A stretch of DNA of 64,000 nt from Dyella kyungheensis (GCF_016905005.1 NZ_JADIKC010000010.1:1-64000), one strand, 5' to 3'. Positions 29,378 to 40,782 are shown, counted from the stretch's first letter. Numbers and translations are program-made. Notes: generated by a model from the letters alone, not told the origin.

Positions 29378-30376
29378 GTGCAACATCGTCAACTTGGCGC
29401 CACCGGTCCCCGCGTTTCCGCCCTTGGTCTTGGCTGCATGGGCATGTCCGGCATGTATGGCCCGTCGGACCGCGCCGAAAGCGTCGCCACCATCCACGCT
29501 GCGCTCGATGCCCGCATCGACCTGCTCGACACCGGCGACTTCTATGGCATGGGCCATAACGAAATGCTGATCGGCGAGGCGCTGAAGAACGTGCCTCGCG
29601 ACAAGGTTCTGATCAGCGTGAAATTTGGCGCCTTGCGCGATCCGGGCAATGGCTGGGGCGGCAATGACACGCGCCCGGCCTCGGTGAAGAATTTCCTCGG
29701 CTACACGTTGCAGCGCCTGGGCGTGGACCATATCGACGTCTATCGCCCCGCCCGGCTGGACCCCAACGTGCCGATCGAAGACACCATCGGCGCCATCGCC
29801 GACATGGTGAAGGCAGGCTATGTGCGCCATATCGGCTTGTCGGAAGTGGGCCCGGAAACGATTCGCCGTGCTGCTGCCGTTCATCCGATCGCGGATCTGC
29901 AGATCGAATACTCGCTGATCTCGCGCGGCATCGAAGACGCCATCCTGCCCACCTGTCGCGAACTGGGCATCGGCATTACAGCCTACGGCGTGCTGTCGCG
30001 TGGACTGATCAGCGGGCATTGGGACAAGGACAGCGCGCGCAAGGGCGATTTCCGCGCCATGAGCCCGCGCTTCCAGGCCGGCAATGTCGATCACAATCTC
30101 GCGCTGGTGGAGGCCTTGCGCGGCATCGCCGCGCGGAAACAGGTGTCTGTCGCCCAGCTCGCCATCGCGTGGGTCGCGGCGCAGGGTGAGGACATCGTGC
30201 CGCTGGTGGGTGCACGTCGCCGCGACCGCCTGCAGGAAGCGCTGGGATCGCTCGATGTGTCGCTGAGTGCGGACGACCTGGCCACCATCGAGGCCGCCGT
30301 GCCAAAGGGTGCGGCAGCCGGCGATCGTTATGCAGCGGCGCAGATGGCGCACCTGGATAGCGAACGCCCGCACTGA
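29378..30376 (+). CDS. Aldo/keto reductase family protein
   Basis: A 332-residue TIM-barrel oxidoreductase using NADPH. LGLGCMGMSGMYGP and LLDTGDFYGMGHNE hold the Asp and Tyr of the catalytic tetrad, and ISVKFG holds the Lys. The fourth residue, normally His in a LYQ-x-HRPD-type segment, appears to be Ala in VYRPARLDP, as I recall for one AKR subfamily. The C-terminus has the cofactor segment PLVGARRRDRLQEALGSL. GTG at 29378 is used with CTGGAG upstream. The substrate is unknown. Confidence 0.9.
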   Translation: MQHRQLGATGPRVSALGLGCMGMSGMYGPSDRAESVATIHAALDARIDLLDTGDFYGMGHNEMLIGEALKNVPRDKVLISVKFGALRDPGNGWGGNDTRPASVKNFLGYTLQRLGVDHIDVYRPARLDPNVPIEDTIGAIADMVKAGYVRHIGLSEVGPETIRRAAAVHPIADLQIEYSLISRGIEDAILPTCRELGIGITAYGVLSRGLISGHWDKDSARKGDFRAMSPRFQAGNVDHNLALVEALRGIAARKQVSVAQLAIAWVAAQGEDIVPLVGARRRDRLQEALGSLDVSLSADDLATIEAAVPKGAAAGDRYAAAQMAHLDSERPH

Positions 30377-30383
30377 GGATTTT

Positions 30384-30458
30384 TGTGGGAGCGCACCCTG
30401 TGCGCGACTCAATCTTGCGCTGAGGCCAGGCCCGTCGCGCGCAGGGTGCGCTCCCACA
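30384..30458. repeat. REPIN-like double palindrome (copy 2)
   Basis: TGTGGGAGCGCACCCTGTG followed by GCGCGAC, then the inverted arm ending GCTCCCACA. Each arm includes the small palindrome GCGCAC-CCT-GTGCGC. It sits between the aldo/keto reductase and the acyl-CoA dehydrogenase. Confidence 0.85.
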
Positions 30459-30526
30459 GAGGAATCCGAACCGAATCGCCACCGGCCTATACTCGTTTCA
30501 CCGATCCGAACCATCGAGAGCCGACC

Positions 30527-32173
<1,647 letters not shown>

Positions 32174-32184
32174 TCCCTCTGTCT

Positions 32185-32245
32185 TGTGGGAGCGCACTTG
32201 TGCGCGACTGGGGCTGCGGCTGTCGCGCACAAGTGCGCTCCCACA
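32185..32245. repeat. REPIN-like double palindrome (copy 3)
   Basis: The shortest copy: arms TGTGGGAGCGCACTTGTG and its complement, each followed inward by GCGCGAC, with about 13 bp between them. It is only 12 bp after the acyl-CoA dehydrogenase stop. Its CTTG core groups it with copy 5, whereas copies 2 and 4 carry CCCTG. Confidence 0.85.
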
Positions 32246-32335
32246 GTGGTCTCAGGACCTCGGAAGGGCCCAGGCATGCGGAAGGCGCTGATAGGCCCTA
32301 AAATACCCATCTCCCCACCCTGGCGACTCCCGACC

Positions 32336-32827
32336 ATGCAGCACCTGACCATCGTCACCACCGGCGGCACCATCGACAAGATCTATTTCGACGACAAGTC
32401 GGACTACAAGATCGGCTCGCCCCAGATCGGCGACATCCTCAGCCAGTTGGGCGTGGCCTTCCAGTTCGACGTGATCCCGATCCTGCGCAAGGACAGCCTG
32501 CACATGGGCGACGAGGATCGCGCGCTGGTGCGTTCCACCATCGAAGCGCAGCCGCATCGCCACGTGCTGGTGACGCACGGCACCGACACCATGGTGGAAA
32601 CCGCGCGCGAACTGGCCAGTCTCAAGGGCAAGGTGATCGTGCTCACCGGCGCGCTCAATCCCGCGCGTTTCCAGGGCTCGGATGCGGTGTTCAACATCGG
32701 CTGCGCCGTCGCTGCCGTGCAGACGCTGCCCGATGGCGTGTACATCACCATGAACGGCCGCGTGTGGGATCCGGCCAAGGTGCGCAAGAATCGCGACGCC
32801 AATCGCTTCGAGGAAAACAACGGCTGA
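32336..32827 (+). CDS. Short asparaginase-like protein (N-terminal domain only)
   Basis: A 163-residue protein equal to the first domain of bacterial L-asparaginases (normally about 330 residues). The two catalytic signatures are present: IVTTGGTIDK with the nucleophile Thr and LVTHGTDTMVETA with the second Thr-Asp pair. The C-terminal dimer-closing domain is absent, and the gene ends cleanly before a terminator, so it is not obviously truncated. Single-domain relatives occur in other proteobacteria. Whether it hydrolyses asparagine is not known. ATG at 32336 gives MQHLTIVTTGG. Confidence 0.85.
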   Translation: MQHLTIVTTGGTIDKIYFDDKSDYKIGSPQIGDILSQLGVAFQFDVIPILRKDSLHMGDEDRALVRSTIEAQPHRHVLVTHGTDTMVETARELASLKGKVIVLTGALNPARFQGSDAVFNIGCAVAAVQTLPDGVYITMNGRVWDPAKVRKNRDANRFEENNG

Positions 32828-32850
32828 TCGCTACACCGCTGACGAACGAC

Positions 32851-32882
32851 AAAAGGCCCGGTCATCGCTGACCGGGCCTTTT
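32851..32882. terminator. Bidirectional rho-independent terminator
   Basis: The stem AGGCCCGGTCA/TGACCGGGCCT is flanked by AAA and TTTT. It separates the convergent asparaginase-like gene and the S53 protease gene. Confidence 0.9.
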
Positions 32883-32893
32883 GCTTTCTGCCG

Positions 32894-35551
32894 TTACTGC
32901 ACGTTGAGGTTCACGTCATCGAGCACGAACGAAGTCTGCTCCGACGAATCCTCGGTGCCGGTGAACTTGATCGTCACCGTCTGGCCGATGTACGCGCTGA
33001 GATCGAAGTTCGCCTGCGCATAACCCGCCGCCGCATTGAGGTTCGAGTACGTGACCAGCGTCTTCAACAGCGTGCCGCTGCTGTTGAGCACCTGCACGGT
33101 GAGCTTGTCGTACGCCGTGGTCTTGGTGGTCTCGGCGGTATCGATGTGCAGGTAGTAGCTCAACGTAGCCGAGCTCTTGCCGCTGGGGATGGTCACCTTC
33201 TGCGACGCCGTGTCGGTGTGCGTGCTGCCGTAACCGTCCAGCCACACGAACCAGGTGCCGGCATGCGCCGTCTCGCCGCTGCAGGTGCTGTTGCTGCAGA
33301 GCGCGCCGGAGCTGATCGTCCACGGGGTGGCCGTGCCGGTTTCGAAGCCCGGATTCACGATCAGTTGCGACGGCGTACTGCCGCCCGACACCGTCACCGA
33401 CGAGGTCTTGCTTGAGGTCTTGGCGCTGACGCCATCGGTCACCGTCTCCGTCACGCTATAGGTGCCGGCCGCCGCATAGGTGTGGCTCGGGCTCGTCGCG
33501 GTCGAGGTGCCGCCGTCGCCGAAGGTCCACGCATGCGAGGAAATGCTGCCGCCTGTATCGGTGGAACTATCGGTGAAGTTCGCGACGAGGCCATTGGTGA
33601 CGACGCTGAAGTTCGCCGTCGGGGTGCCGCCGGTACCACCGCCGCCGCCACCGCCCCAGTACTGGGTGACGTAGCTGTTGAACTTGGCGATGTCGAGCGA
33701 ACCCCAGCCGGTGGCGTTGTCGTAGCCGGCCTTGGCGGTGTAGCCGTTGCCGCTGTAGCCGTTGTTGCCCGAAGTGACGTCATGCAGCGGCGTGGCGTCG
33801 GTGGGGAAATGCGCATACATGTTCTGGGTCGGCAGGCCCAAGGTGTTGTTGTTCGCCGAAAGGATGCGCGCCCAGATGCCCACGAAGATCGGCGAAGCCA
33901 GGCTGGTGCCGCCGATCTGGTAGGTCTGCCCCTGGATCACGATGTTCGCGCCGGTGGATTGCGCGGCATCGAACGCCACGTCAGGCACCTGGCGCTTGGT
34001 GACCGACGAACCCAGCGCGGTGGTCTGCCAGCTCGGTGCGCTTTCGAACAGGCTCACGCCGCCGCCGGTGGCCCACAGGCGCTTGTTGTTGTCGCCATTG
34101 TTCGGATCGACGGCAGCCAGGCCTTCGTTCCACACCGTCTCGCCCGACCACGTGGTACCCGTGGTGCTGAGCGTGGTGCCGCCGACCGCCACCACGTTCG
34201 GCGAGCTGGCCGGCTCGCTGACGGAGTAGTGCGTTAGCGAGATCTTCACCGTGCCCGCGGAGTTCGCGACGTAGCCCGGCGCGCCTTCGGTGGGATCGCT
34301 GGACCACTGGTACACGCCCGCATCGCCCGAAGCGATCGAGAAGGTCTGACCCTGTGCCACCGCCTGCGCGAAGATCGCGTCGTCGGCCGACTGCGTACCG
34401 GAGCTGTTGGCTGCCGATTCGTCCTCGCCCAGCGACACGTTGATGACCTTCGCGGTGTTGTCGGTCACCGCGCGGTTGTACGCCGCGGTGATGGCCGCAT
34501 CGGTGAGGCAGCTGTCGTTGGAGCAGTTGGGCGCGGTGTAGAAGATCAGCGTGTTCACGCCGCCGGAGGTACCGGTGATGGTCTGGCTGTCCAGGTTCCA
34601 TTCGCCGTCGCCGTCGGGATCGTCCGCATAGGCCTGGCTGCCGGTCTTGACGACCTGCGTGTTCACCGTGCTCATGCCGGCGCCGGTGGTGAAGGTCTTC
34701 AGATCGGCAATGGTCTGGGTCATGTCGCCCCAGGTGACGATGCCGACCTTGGTGGCGGACGCCGTCGGCGTGCTGCCTGCGTCGTAGATCGCCGGGAAAT
34801 CCTTCGGGCTGTGCGAGGTCTGCGCCGCCGCGGCCTGGATGCCGACGTTGTTCGCATTCGCATGCACCGGCCCCACGATGTGATGCATGGTGTGCGGCAC
34901 GTTGAGGTTCTGCAGGCCGAGCACGGCATTGACGATGCCACCGAGCGCTGCCGGCACTTGCACGGCCGAATCGTTCGCGATGCGCTGCTTGCCGCCGTAG
35001 GCGAAGGTACGCATGGTCGTGCGGAAGGCTGCGTTGACCGAGTTGGCGTTGCCGTCGGCCTCGATCAGCATGTTGTTGGGCGACACCTGCGCATTGCTGA
35101 AACCCGACTGGCGCAGATGCGCCAGCACTTGTGCCACCTGGTCGTCGGTCGGCGCATAGCGCGCCTTGAACTGTGCCGGCGTCAGGAAATGGTGGAACTG
35201 CGCGCTGGCGGGATCGTTCACCGCATGCAGGAACGTCTCCAGTTCATCCACATTGCGCAGGTTGAGGCTGAGAGCGACATGCACCGGCTTGCTCGCTTCC
35301 AGCGGCGACACCGTGGCCGCGTCGACGGTCGGCGAGCCGTGCATGCTCAGTGTCCACGTGCTGTTGCTTGTCGTGGCCGTGGTGGCGGCGGTGGTGAGCC
35401 CGGACGAGCGGCTCATGGCCGCCTGCGTGCGGACGCCTACCCAGGCATCGGTGGTCGCCGCGTGCAGCGATCCTGCCATGGCCATGGACATCGCCATCGG
35501 CAGCAGTGCCTTGCGAATTGCCTTTCCCCGCAAATCGATACGAACAGTCAT
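32894..35551 (-). CDS. Secreted S53 peptidase (sedolisin/xanthomonalisin type) with PKD domain
   Basis: An 885-residue acid serine protease. A signal peptide ([17 protein letters not shown]) is followed by a pro-kumamolisin propeptide (about 60-225) and the S53 catalytic domain (about 240-610). The Glu-Asp pair is in [12 protein letters not shown], the oxyanion Asp in [11 protein letters not shown], and the Ser in [13 protein letters not shown] Gly-rich linker, a PKD domain (about 620-700, [26 protein letters not shown]) and a jelly-roll-like C-terminal domain (about 715-885) follow and may bind the substrate or cell surface. AAGGAG just before ATG 35549-35551 fixes the start. The 650-bp upstream region contains repeated TTGACG motifs. 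Confidence 0.93.
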   Translation of the reverse strand: MTVRIDLRGKAIRKALLPMAMSMAMAGSLHAATTDAWVGVRTQAAMSRSSGLTTAATTATTSNSTWTLSMHGSPTVDAATVSPLEASKPVHVALSLNLRNVDELETFLHAVNDPASAQFHHFLTPAQFKARYAPTDDQVAQVLAHLRQSGFSNAQVSPNNMLIEADGNANSVNAAFRTTMRTFAYGGKQRIANDSAVQVPAALGGIVNAVLGLQNLNVPHTMHHIVGPVHANANNVGIQAAAAQTSHSPKDFPAIYDAGSTPTASATKVGIVTWGDMTQTIADLKTFTTGAGMSTVNTQVVKTGSQAYADDPDGDGEWNLDSQTITGTSGGVNTLIFYTAPNCSNDSCLTDAAITAAYNRAVTDNTAKVINVSLGEDESAANSSGTQSADDAIFAQAVAQGQTFSIASGDAGVYQWSSDPTEGAPGYVANSAGTVKISLTHYSVSEPASSPNVVAVGGTTLSTTGTTWSGETVWNEGLAAVDPNNGDNNKRLWATGGGVSLFESAPSWQTTALGSSVTKRQVPDVAFDAAQSTGANIVIQGQTYQIGGTSLASPIFVGIWARILSANNNTLGLPTQNMYAHFPTDATPLHDVTSGNNGYSGNGYTAKAGYDNATGWGSLDIAKFNSYVTQYWGGGGGGGTGGTPTANFSVVTNGLVANFTDSSTDTGGSISSHAWTFGDGGTSTATSPSHTYAAAGTYSVTETVTDGVSAKTSSKTSSVTVSGGSTPSQLIVNPGFETGTATPWTISSGALCSNSTCSGETAHAGTWFVWLDGYGSTHTDTASQKVTIPSGKSSATLSYYLHIDTAETTKTTAYDKLTVQVLNSSGTLLKTLVTYSNLNAAAGYAQANFDLSAYIGQTVTIKFTGTEDSSEQTSFVLDDVNLNVQ

Positions 35552-36197
35552 TCTTATCTCCTTGACGTTTTTTGAGGACGAATCGACCCGATGCGGTGCG
35601 TTGCACCACATGCATGAAGGCGCCGCATGACGCGGCCTCGGGTTTCGTGACTGTGTTGCGATCCGATAGGCGCCCGGACTTGTTTCCCCCTGCCCTTCCT
35701 TGGAATGGCATGCCCGGGCACAGACTCGCTAAACGACGCACACCGGGCGAAGGCCGGTGTCCACGTCGCCAAAGGACCATCCGTCAACCCTCCCGTTGAC
35801 GGATCGATTGACGCTAATCAAGAAAATTCGAAGCGTCAACGCTGATCGCAAGCAACAAAAAACACCTGGAAAACAGCAATAAAATGCGATTTTCCAGACG
35901 GTCTCGCTTTTTCTTGCGCTCGCTTGCGTCAGACATACAGCGATGCCATCGCTGAAAATTACCAGCAAAAAGAAATCGTTGAAAAAAAGGGGTGACACTG
36001 TTCTCAGTATCGCTACGCGCTCGACAATGGCGGTTTGACGCGAGTTATATCGATTCTAAAAAACCGGCGCCTGACGACGCCGATTTCAGCCCAAACGCGG
36101 TCGTGCGAAAGATATTGCGCAGGCGCCAGCTCCCGTTCTGCACGCGACAAACACAAAACTAAACTTCCGCTAAATAGCCGCCCAAACGATAGCGCTG
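35552..36197. promoter_or_regulatory. Long AT-richer gene-free region with repeated TTGACG motifs
   Basis: No coding signal was found in this 646-bp stretch between the protease and PPK2 genes. It holds a perfect dyad CCGTCAAC/GTTGACGG (35781-35802, 6-base gap) and a wider pair TTGACGC/GCGTCAA (35808-35814 and 35833-35839), giving four TTGACG units in 60 bp. The rest (35840-36190) is markedly more AT-rich than the window average. The motifs probably form a regulator site controlling the secreted protease, whose gene starts about 230 bp away. Confidence 0.5.
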
Positions 36198-37295
36198 TCA
36201 TCCGCCGAACAAGGCGCGCCCTACGATCAACGGATCGGCCAGACCGATGGCCTGCTCATCGCGGCTGGCGTATGCGATGCGATTGAGCACGTGGCGTAGC
36301 GCATTGAGTCGCGCCCGCTTCTTGCAGTCGGAGCGAATCACCATCCACGGCGCATCGGCGGTGTCGGTATGGGCAAACATCGCCTCCTTGGCCTGGGTGT
36401 AGGCATCCCACTTGTCCAACGACGCCAGGTCCACCGGGCTGAGCTTCCACTGCTTCAAGGGATGCAACTTGCGCTCCTCGAAACGCCGCCGCTGTTCCGC
36501 CCGGCTCACCGAGAACCAGAACTTGAAAAGATGGATGCCGCTGTTGACCAGGTGCCGCTCGAACTCCGGCACCTGGCGCATGAATTCGTCGTATTCGGCC
36601 GTCGTGCAGAAGCCCATCACGCGCTCGACCCCGGCGCGGTTGTACCAGCTGCGATCGAACATCACGATTTCGCCGCGGGTGGGCAGATGCTGGATGTAGC
36701 GCTGGAAGTACCACTGTCCACGCTCGGCGTCGGTGGGCTTTTCCAGCGCCACGACGCGGGCGCCGCGCGGATTGAGGTGTTCCATGAAACGCTTGATGGT
36801 GCCGCCCTTGCCCGCCGCGTCGCGGCCTTCGAACACGATCACCACGCGTTGCCCGGTCTCGCGCACCCAGGCCTGCAGCTTCAGCAGTTCCACCTGCAGG
36901 CGGTACTTCTGTTTCTCGTACTGGCGTCGCGACATCTTGTGCCGATAGGGGTACTCGCCCTTGCGCCAGCCCGGTGCGAGTTCGTCGTCGGGATGACGCT
37001 GCGCCACGCCCGGCCAGCCCGCATCGGCATCCAACAGTAGATGGCGGATGCGCGACGCATCATCGGGCGACATGCCATCCAGCAAGGTGCGCATGCTTTC
37101 GTAAAGCGAATCGGCCGCGGTGGCGGCACCGTTGAGCACGATGTCGTGCAACCCTTCGGCCATGCCCAACTGCGCGGACGCCACGGCGCGACCGACCGTC
37201 TGCACTTCACCAGCATGCGCTGGACCGGGATGCGTGGAAGCAGGCGTGCTTGAGCGTCGGGACGCCGCACGGCGTCCCTTCGATGGCGTAGACAT
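36198..37295 (-). CDS. ppk2: Polyphosphate kinase 2 with long N-terminal extension (second copy)
   Basis: A 365-residue protein. The PPK2 kinase core is residues 125-350: Walker A EGRDAAGKGGTIKRFMEHL, Walker B MFDRSWYNRAGVERV, lid QWKLSPVDLASLDKWDAY. About 120 N-terminal residues precede it: a basic Ser/Arg/Pro stretch, then helices including SMRTLLDGMSPDDASRI. The core differs clearly from the copy at 17695, so the two are not recent duplicates. AAAGGA precedes the ATG. The role is phosphate transfer between polyphosphate and nucleotides. Confidence 0.92.
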   Translation of the reverse strand: MSTPSKGRRAASRRSSTPASTHPGPAHAGEVQTVGRAVASAQLGMAEGLHDIVLNGAATAADSLYESMRTLLDGMSPDDASRIRHLLLDADAGWPGVAQRHPDDELAPGWRKGEYPYRHKMSRRQYEKQKYRLQVELLKLQAWVRETGQRVVIVFEGRDAAGKGGTIKRFMEHLNPRGARVVALEKPTDAERGQWYFQRYIQHLPTRGEIVMFDRSWYNRAGVERVMGFCTTAEYDEFMRQVPEFERHLVNSGIHLFKFWFSVSRAEQRRRFEERKLHPLKQWKLSPVDLASLDKWDAYTQAKEAMFAHTDTADAPWMVIRSDCKKRARLNALRHVLNRIAYASRDEQAIGLADPLIVGRALFGG

Positions 37296-37331
37296 GGGAA
37301 TCCTTTCTCTGGGAACAGCGAGGCCCGTGGC

Positions 37332-37550
37332 TCAGGCGGCCGAAGCCTTGCGCAGGATCGTGTAGAGCTGATCCTTCAGCTGCAGCTTTTCCTTCTTCAG
37401 CTGCTCGATCGCCATGCCGCCAGCGGGCGTCACGCCGATCTCCATGTTCTTGATCTCGTGGTCCAGCTCGTTGTGCCGATGGAACAGGCGAGTGAAATGG
37501 GCATCGCGCCCCTTCAGGTCGGTGATGAGGTCGCGGTATTCGGGAAACAT
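37332..37550 (-). CDS. YdcH family protein (DUF465)
   Basis: A 72-residue, all-helical cytosolic protein: MFPEYRDLITDLKGRDAHFTRLFHRHNELDHEIKNME matches the DUF465 signature, followed by a second helix EQLKKEKLQLKDQLYTIL. A coiled-coil hairpin is likely. Function is unknown. It is downstream of sufT on the same strand, 165 bp away. Confidence 0.88.
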   Translation of the reverse strand: MFPEYRDLITDLKGRDAHFTRLFHRHNELDHEIKNMEIGVTPAGGMAIEQLKKEKLQLKDQLYTILRKASAA

Positions 37551-37697
37551 GAGGTGGGCTCCTGCCGAGGATCAGACTGCGACTCGCAGTCTGTCGTCGC
37601 CGGGAACCCGCGGTGCTGACCTGTATCAACGAGCCCGGACAAAAGCGCCGCAACCACGCAGGACAGGCCATGCGCGGTGTGGTTTTTTAAAGAGAGC

Positions 37698-37717
37698 GAC
37701 GCCGTCGTTGCGGCGTC
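37698..37717 (-). terminator. Candidate terminator of sufT
   Basis: A 7-bp stem GACGCCG/CGGCGTC with a six-base loop overlaps the sufT stop codon, followed on the minus strand by a short TCTCTTT. The T tract is weak, so termination may be partial. Confidence 0.45.
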
Positions 37718-38273
37718 AGAGCATGCCGGTTTCCAGCTTCGCGGCGTCCGACATCATGGAGTGATTCCACGGCGGATCGAACACCAGGTCGACGTCGGCC
37801 TCGCTCACGGTGGGAATCAACTCGAGCTTGGTGCGCACGTCGTCGACCAGGATGTCGCCCATGCCGCAACCCGGCGCGGTCAGGGTCATCTTCACGTAGA
37901 CCTTGCGCTGGTCGGGGGCGAGATGTTCCATGCTGACGTCGTAGACCAGCCCCAGCTCGACCACGTTGATCGGAATTTCCGGGTCGAACACCGTACGCAA
38001 CTGCTGCCACAGCAGCGCCTCGACGTCGGCGTCGCTGGCATCGCTAGGCAGTTCGATCGGCGGCGGCGGCTCCTTGCCCAACGCGTCGGCGTCGTTGCCG
38101 GCGATGCGGAACAGGTTGCCTTCCACATAGACGGTGAAGCTGCCGCCCAGCGCCTGGGTGATGTAGCCGATCTGGCCGGCCGGCAGGCTCACCGTTTCGC
38201 CCTGGGGAACCATGACTGCCTGGCAGTCGCGTTCCAAGGTGAAGGGTTCGCTGCTAAGACTGAAACCGCTCAT
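37716..38273 (-). CDS. sufT: Putative Fe-S cluster assembly protein SufT
   Basis: A 185-residue protein. The N-terminal 75 residues (FTLERDCQAVMVPQGETVSLPAG) are the SufT-specific part. Residues 90-185 form the MIP18/DUF59 domain with TVFDPEIPINVVELGLVYDV and the conserved Cys in MTLTAPGCGMGDILVDDV. SufT helps deliver Fe-S clusters to target proteins. ATG 38271-38273 was chosen over an upstream GTG because AGGA lies about 5 bp before it. No other suf genes are nearby. Confidence 0.9.
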   Translation of the reverse strand: MSGFSLSSEPFTLERDCQAVMVPQGETVSLPAGQIGYITQALGGSFTVYVEGNLFRIAGNDADALGKEPPPPIELPSDASDADVEALLWQQLRTVFDPEIPINVVELGLVYDVSMEHLAPDQRKVYVKMTLTAPGCGMGDILVDDVRTKLELIPTVSEADVDLVFDPPWNHSMMSDAAKLETGML

Positions 38274-38500
38274 GCCGATCCTGCTCACATCTCATCGTTG
38301 GGCGCGGCAAGCTGCCACGCCAAGCTAGCCATTATGCCGGTTGACGACCGGTCATGTCCGTCGAAATCAGGTCGAAACCGGTCAATCTCAAGGGGACCGA
38401 GCACCTGCGGCCAGGACAGTGGGACGGCGCGGCGCGTTATCATGGGGGTTTTACGCCCGGGAAGAACCGTGTCCGACGTCCAGTTTGCCGTTTGCCGCTC

Positions 38501-38941
38501 ATGAGCGTCCGGGCCGTTTTTTCCATGCTGTTCGCACTGCTGAGCGCGCTGATGCTGGGCTTGGCCGCCGGCGCCGTGTGGATGGTGCCCACGCTTTACC
38601 TGCGCCAGCCGCTGCCCTGGCTGGCGCTGCCGCTCGGCTGGCTGCTGGGCAAGGCGATCCGGCATTGGGTGCGGCCCGCCAGCGGCAACGCCGCGATCCT
38701 GGCCGCGCTGGCCACCTTCATCGCCGCGCTCTACGTGAATCTGCTCACCGCTGCCGCACGCATCGCCGGCCTGATGGGGCTGGGGCTGATCGACTCGATG
38801 CGCACGGCCGGCTTCCGCCTGCTGCTGCAACTGGCCGAAATGGGTTGCACGTCGACGGACGGCGTATGGTTCATCGCGGGCATGGGCATTGCCGCCTTCG
38901 TTGCGCTGCGTCCCGACCGCCAGCCCAAAACCAGCGGCTGA
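38501..38941 (+). CDS. Small inner-membrane protein of unknown function
   Basis: A 146-residue protein with about four hydrophobic helices (MLFALLSALMLGLAAGAVWM, WLALPLGWLLGKAI, ILAALATFIAALYVNLL, VWFIAGMGIAAFVAL). No family is recognised. The first ATG of the hydrophobic unit is at 38501; upstream in-frame codons give an implausible basic leader. It is divergent from sufT and ends 12 bp from the convergent pntB. Confidence 0.65.
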   Translation: MSVRAVFSMLFALLSALMLGLAAGAVWMVPTLYLRQPLPWLALPLGWLLGKAIRHWVRPASGNAAILAALATFIAALYVNLLTAAARIAGLMGLGLIDSMRTAGFRLLLQLAEMGCTSTDGVWFIAGMGIAAFVALRPDRQPKTSG

Positions 38942-38953
38942 CCGCCCGATCGT

Positions 38954-40384
38954 TTAGCTCTCGAGCGTTTTCAGCGCCGCCACCAGCTCGCTGGCCGCGG
39001 CCTGCCCATCGCCGTACAGCATGCGGGCGTTGTCGGCATAGAACAGCGCATTCTCGATGCCGGCGAAGCCGGTGCCCTTGCCGCGCTTGACCACGATCAC
39101 CTGCTTCGCGGCCGACACGTCGAGGATCGGCATGCCGTAGATGGGCGACGCCGGGTCGGTCTTGGCCAAGGGATTCACCACGTCGTTGGCGCCGATCACC
39201 AGGGCCACGTCGGTCTGCGGGAATTCGGGATTGATGTCGTCCATGTCGGCGATCAGGTCGTAAGGCACGCCCGCCTCCGCCAGCAGCACGTTCATATGGC
39301 CCGGCATGCGGCCGGCCACCGGATGAATGGCGAATTTCACCTTCACGCCGAGCTCGATCAGCAGCTTGGCGAACTCCCACACCTTGTGCTGCGCCTGCGC
39401 CACGGCCATGCCGTAGCCGGGCACGATCACCACGCGCTCGGCGTAGGCCATCATCACCGCCGCATCGCTGGCCTCGATGGGCTTCTGGCTGCCGGCAATC
39501 GCCTGCGCCTCGCCACCGGCCGCGCCAAAGCTGCCGAACAGCACGTTGCCGATGGAGCGATTCATCGCCTTGGCCATCAGCTGGGTGAGCAAGGTACCGG
39601 CTGCGCCCACCACGGTGCCGGCGATGATCATCGCCTCGTTCTGCAGCACGAAGCCCTCGAATGCCACGGCCAGACCGGTAAAGGCGTTGTAGAGCGAAAT
39701 CACCACCGGCATGTCCGCGCCGCCGATGGGCAGGGTCATCATCAGGCCGAACAACAGCGCCAGCACGAAGAAGGCGACGATCAGCGGCCCGCTCAGCTGG
39801 CCGCTGACGATCATCCCGCCCAGCACCACGGCCGAGGCCAGCACCAGCATGTTCACTACGCGCTGGCCGGGGAAGACGAAGCGCCGGTCCAGCCAGCCCT
39901 GCAGCTTGGCGAAGGCGATCAGCGAACCGGAGAAGCTGACCGAACCGATCAGGGCGCCGAGCACCGCCAGCACCAGTTGGGCCGTGCCGGGGGTATCCGC
40001 GCCGTTGGCGGTGAACTGGCCACCGTCCAGCAGGGTCACCGAACGCCCCGCATAGCTGAACAGCTCGGCCGCACCGATGGCCGCGGCCGCACCGCCGCCC
40101 ATGCCGTTGTAGAGGGCCACCATCTGCGGCATGTCGGTCATGGCCACCCGCCGCCCCGACCACCAGGCCGCGGAGACGCCGATCAGCACGGCCGCCAGGA
40201 TCAGCCCCCGGTTGTGCAGGTCGGGCAGCGCAAAAGTGGCCAGCACCGCCACCAGCATGCCCACCCCGGCCCAGACGATGCCGCCCCGCGCCGAACGCGG
40301 CGAGCTCATGCGCTTGAGACCGAGGATGAACAGCAGGGCAGCGAGGAAGTAACAGGCCTTGATCACCACAGGCAGCCAGGCCAT
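38954..40384 (-). CDS. pntB: NAD(P) transhydrogenase subunit beta
   Basis: A 476-residue inner-membrane subunit that, with the alpha subunits, couples proton entry to hydride transfer from NADH to NADP+. Residues 1-260 are transmembrane helices. The C-terminal dIII NADP-binding domain has VVIVPGYGMAVAQAQHKV, AIHPVAGRMPGHMNVLLAEAG and ALVIGANDVVNPLAK. The start overlaps the pntAB stop by one base (TAATG). Confidence 0.97.
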   Translation of the reverse strand: MAWLPVVIKACYFLAALLFILGLKRMSSPRSARGGIVWAGVGMLVAVLATFALPDLHNRGLILAAVLIGVSAAWWSGRRVAMTDMPQMVALYNGMGGGAAAAIGAAELFSYAGRSVTLLDGGQFTANGADTPGTAQLVLAVLGALIGSVSFSGSLIAFAKLQGWLDRRFVFPGQRVVNMLVLASAVVLGGMIVSGQLSGPLIVAFFVLALLFGLMMTLPIGGADMPVVISLYNAFTGLAVAFEGFVLQNEAMIIAGTVVGAAGTLLTQLMAKAMNRSIGNVLFGSFGAAGGEAQAIAGSQKPIEASDAAVMMAYAERVVIVPGYGMAVAQAQHKVWEFAKLLIELGVKVKFAIHPVAGRMPGHMNVLLAEAGVPYDLIADMDDINPEFPQTDVALVIGANDVVNPLAKTDPASPIYGMPILDVSAAKQVIVVKRGKGTGFAGIENALFYADNARMLYGDGQAAASELVAALKTLES

Positions 40385-40689
40385 TACTTCGCCTCCTTGC
40401 CGGCGTTGGGTTTGCTGGCCTTGAACATCTCCAGCATGCGTTCGGTCACCACGTAGCCGCCGGCGGCGTTGCCCGCCCCCAGCAGCACGCCGATGAATCC
40501 GATGGACATTTCGAAAGGAGTCTGTGCATGACCTAGCGCTATCATGGCGCCCACCAGCACAATGCCGTGGATGAAGTTGGAGCCGGACATCAACGGCGTG
40601 TGCAGAATGACCGGTACCCGGGCGATGATTTCGTATCCCGTGAAAGCGGCCAGCATAAAGATGTAAAGCGCCAGGAAACCGTCGAGCAT
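40384..40689 (-). CDS. pntAB: NAD(P) transhydrogenase subunit alpha part 2 (membrane piece)
   Basis: A 101-residue membrane subunit, equal to the transmembrane dII part of a full-length PntA: FLALYIFMLAAFTGYEIIARVPVILHTPLMSGSNFIHGIVLVGAM. ATG 40687-40689 is preceded by GGGAGGGG. It is translationally coupled to pntB. Its partner pntAA lies 1.76 kb upstream, beyond an oppositely oriented sigma factor operon. Confidence 0.96.
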   Translation of the reverse strand: MLDGFLALYIFMLAAFTGYEIIARVPVILHTPLMSGSNFIHGIVLVGAMIALGHAQTPFEMSIGFIGVLLGAGNAAGGYVVTERMLEMFKASKPNAGKEAK

Positions 40690-40782
40690 GACCCCTCCCT
40701 GCCAGGACATCGGTGTAACTGCACTATACGGTTGCGGGTCAACGCGTGCGAGCGTCGGACGTTGATGTCAGAGGACGTACCG

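Noticed and set aside
30377-30526. Upstream extension of the acyl-CoA dehydrogenase frame
   Set aside because: It translates the REPIN and has no dehydrogenase homology; ATG 30527 is used.
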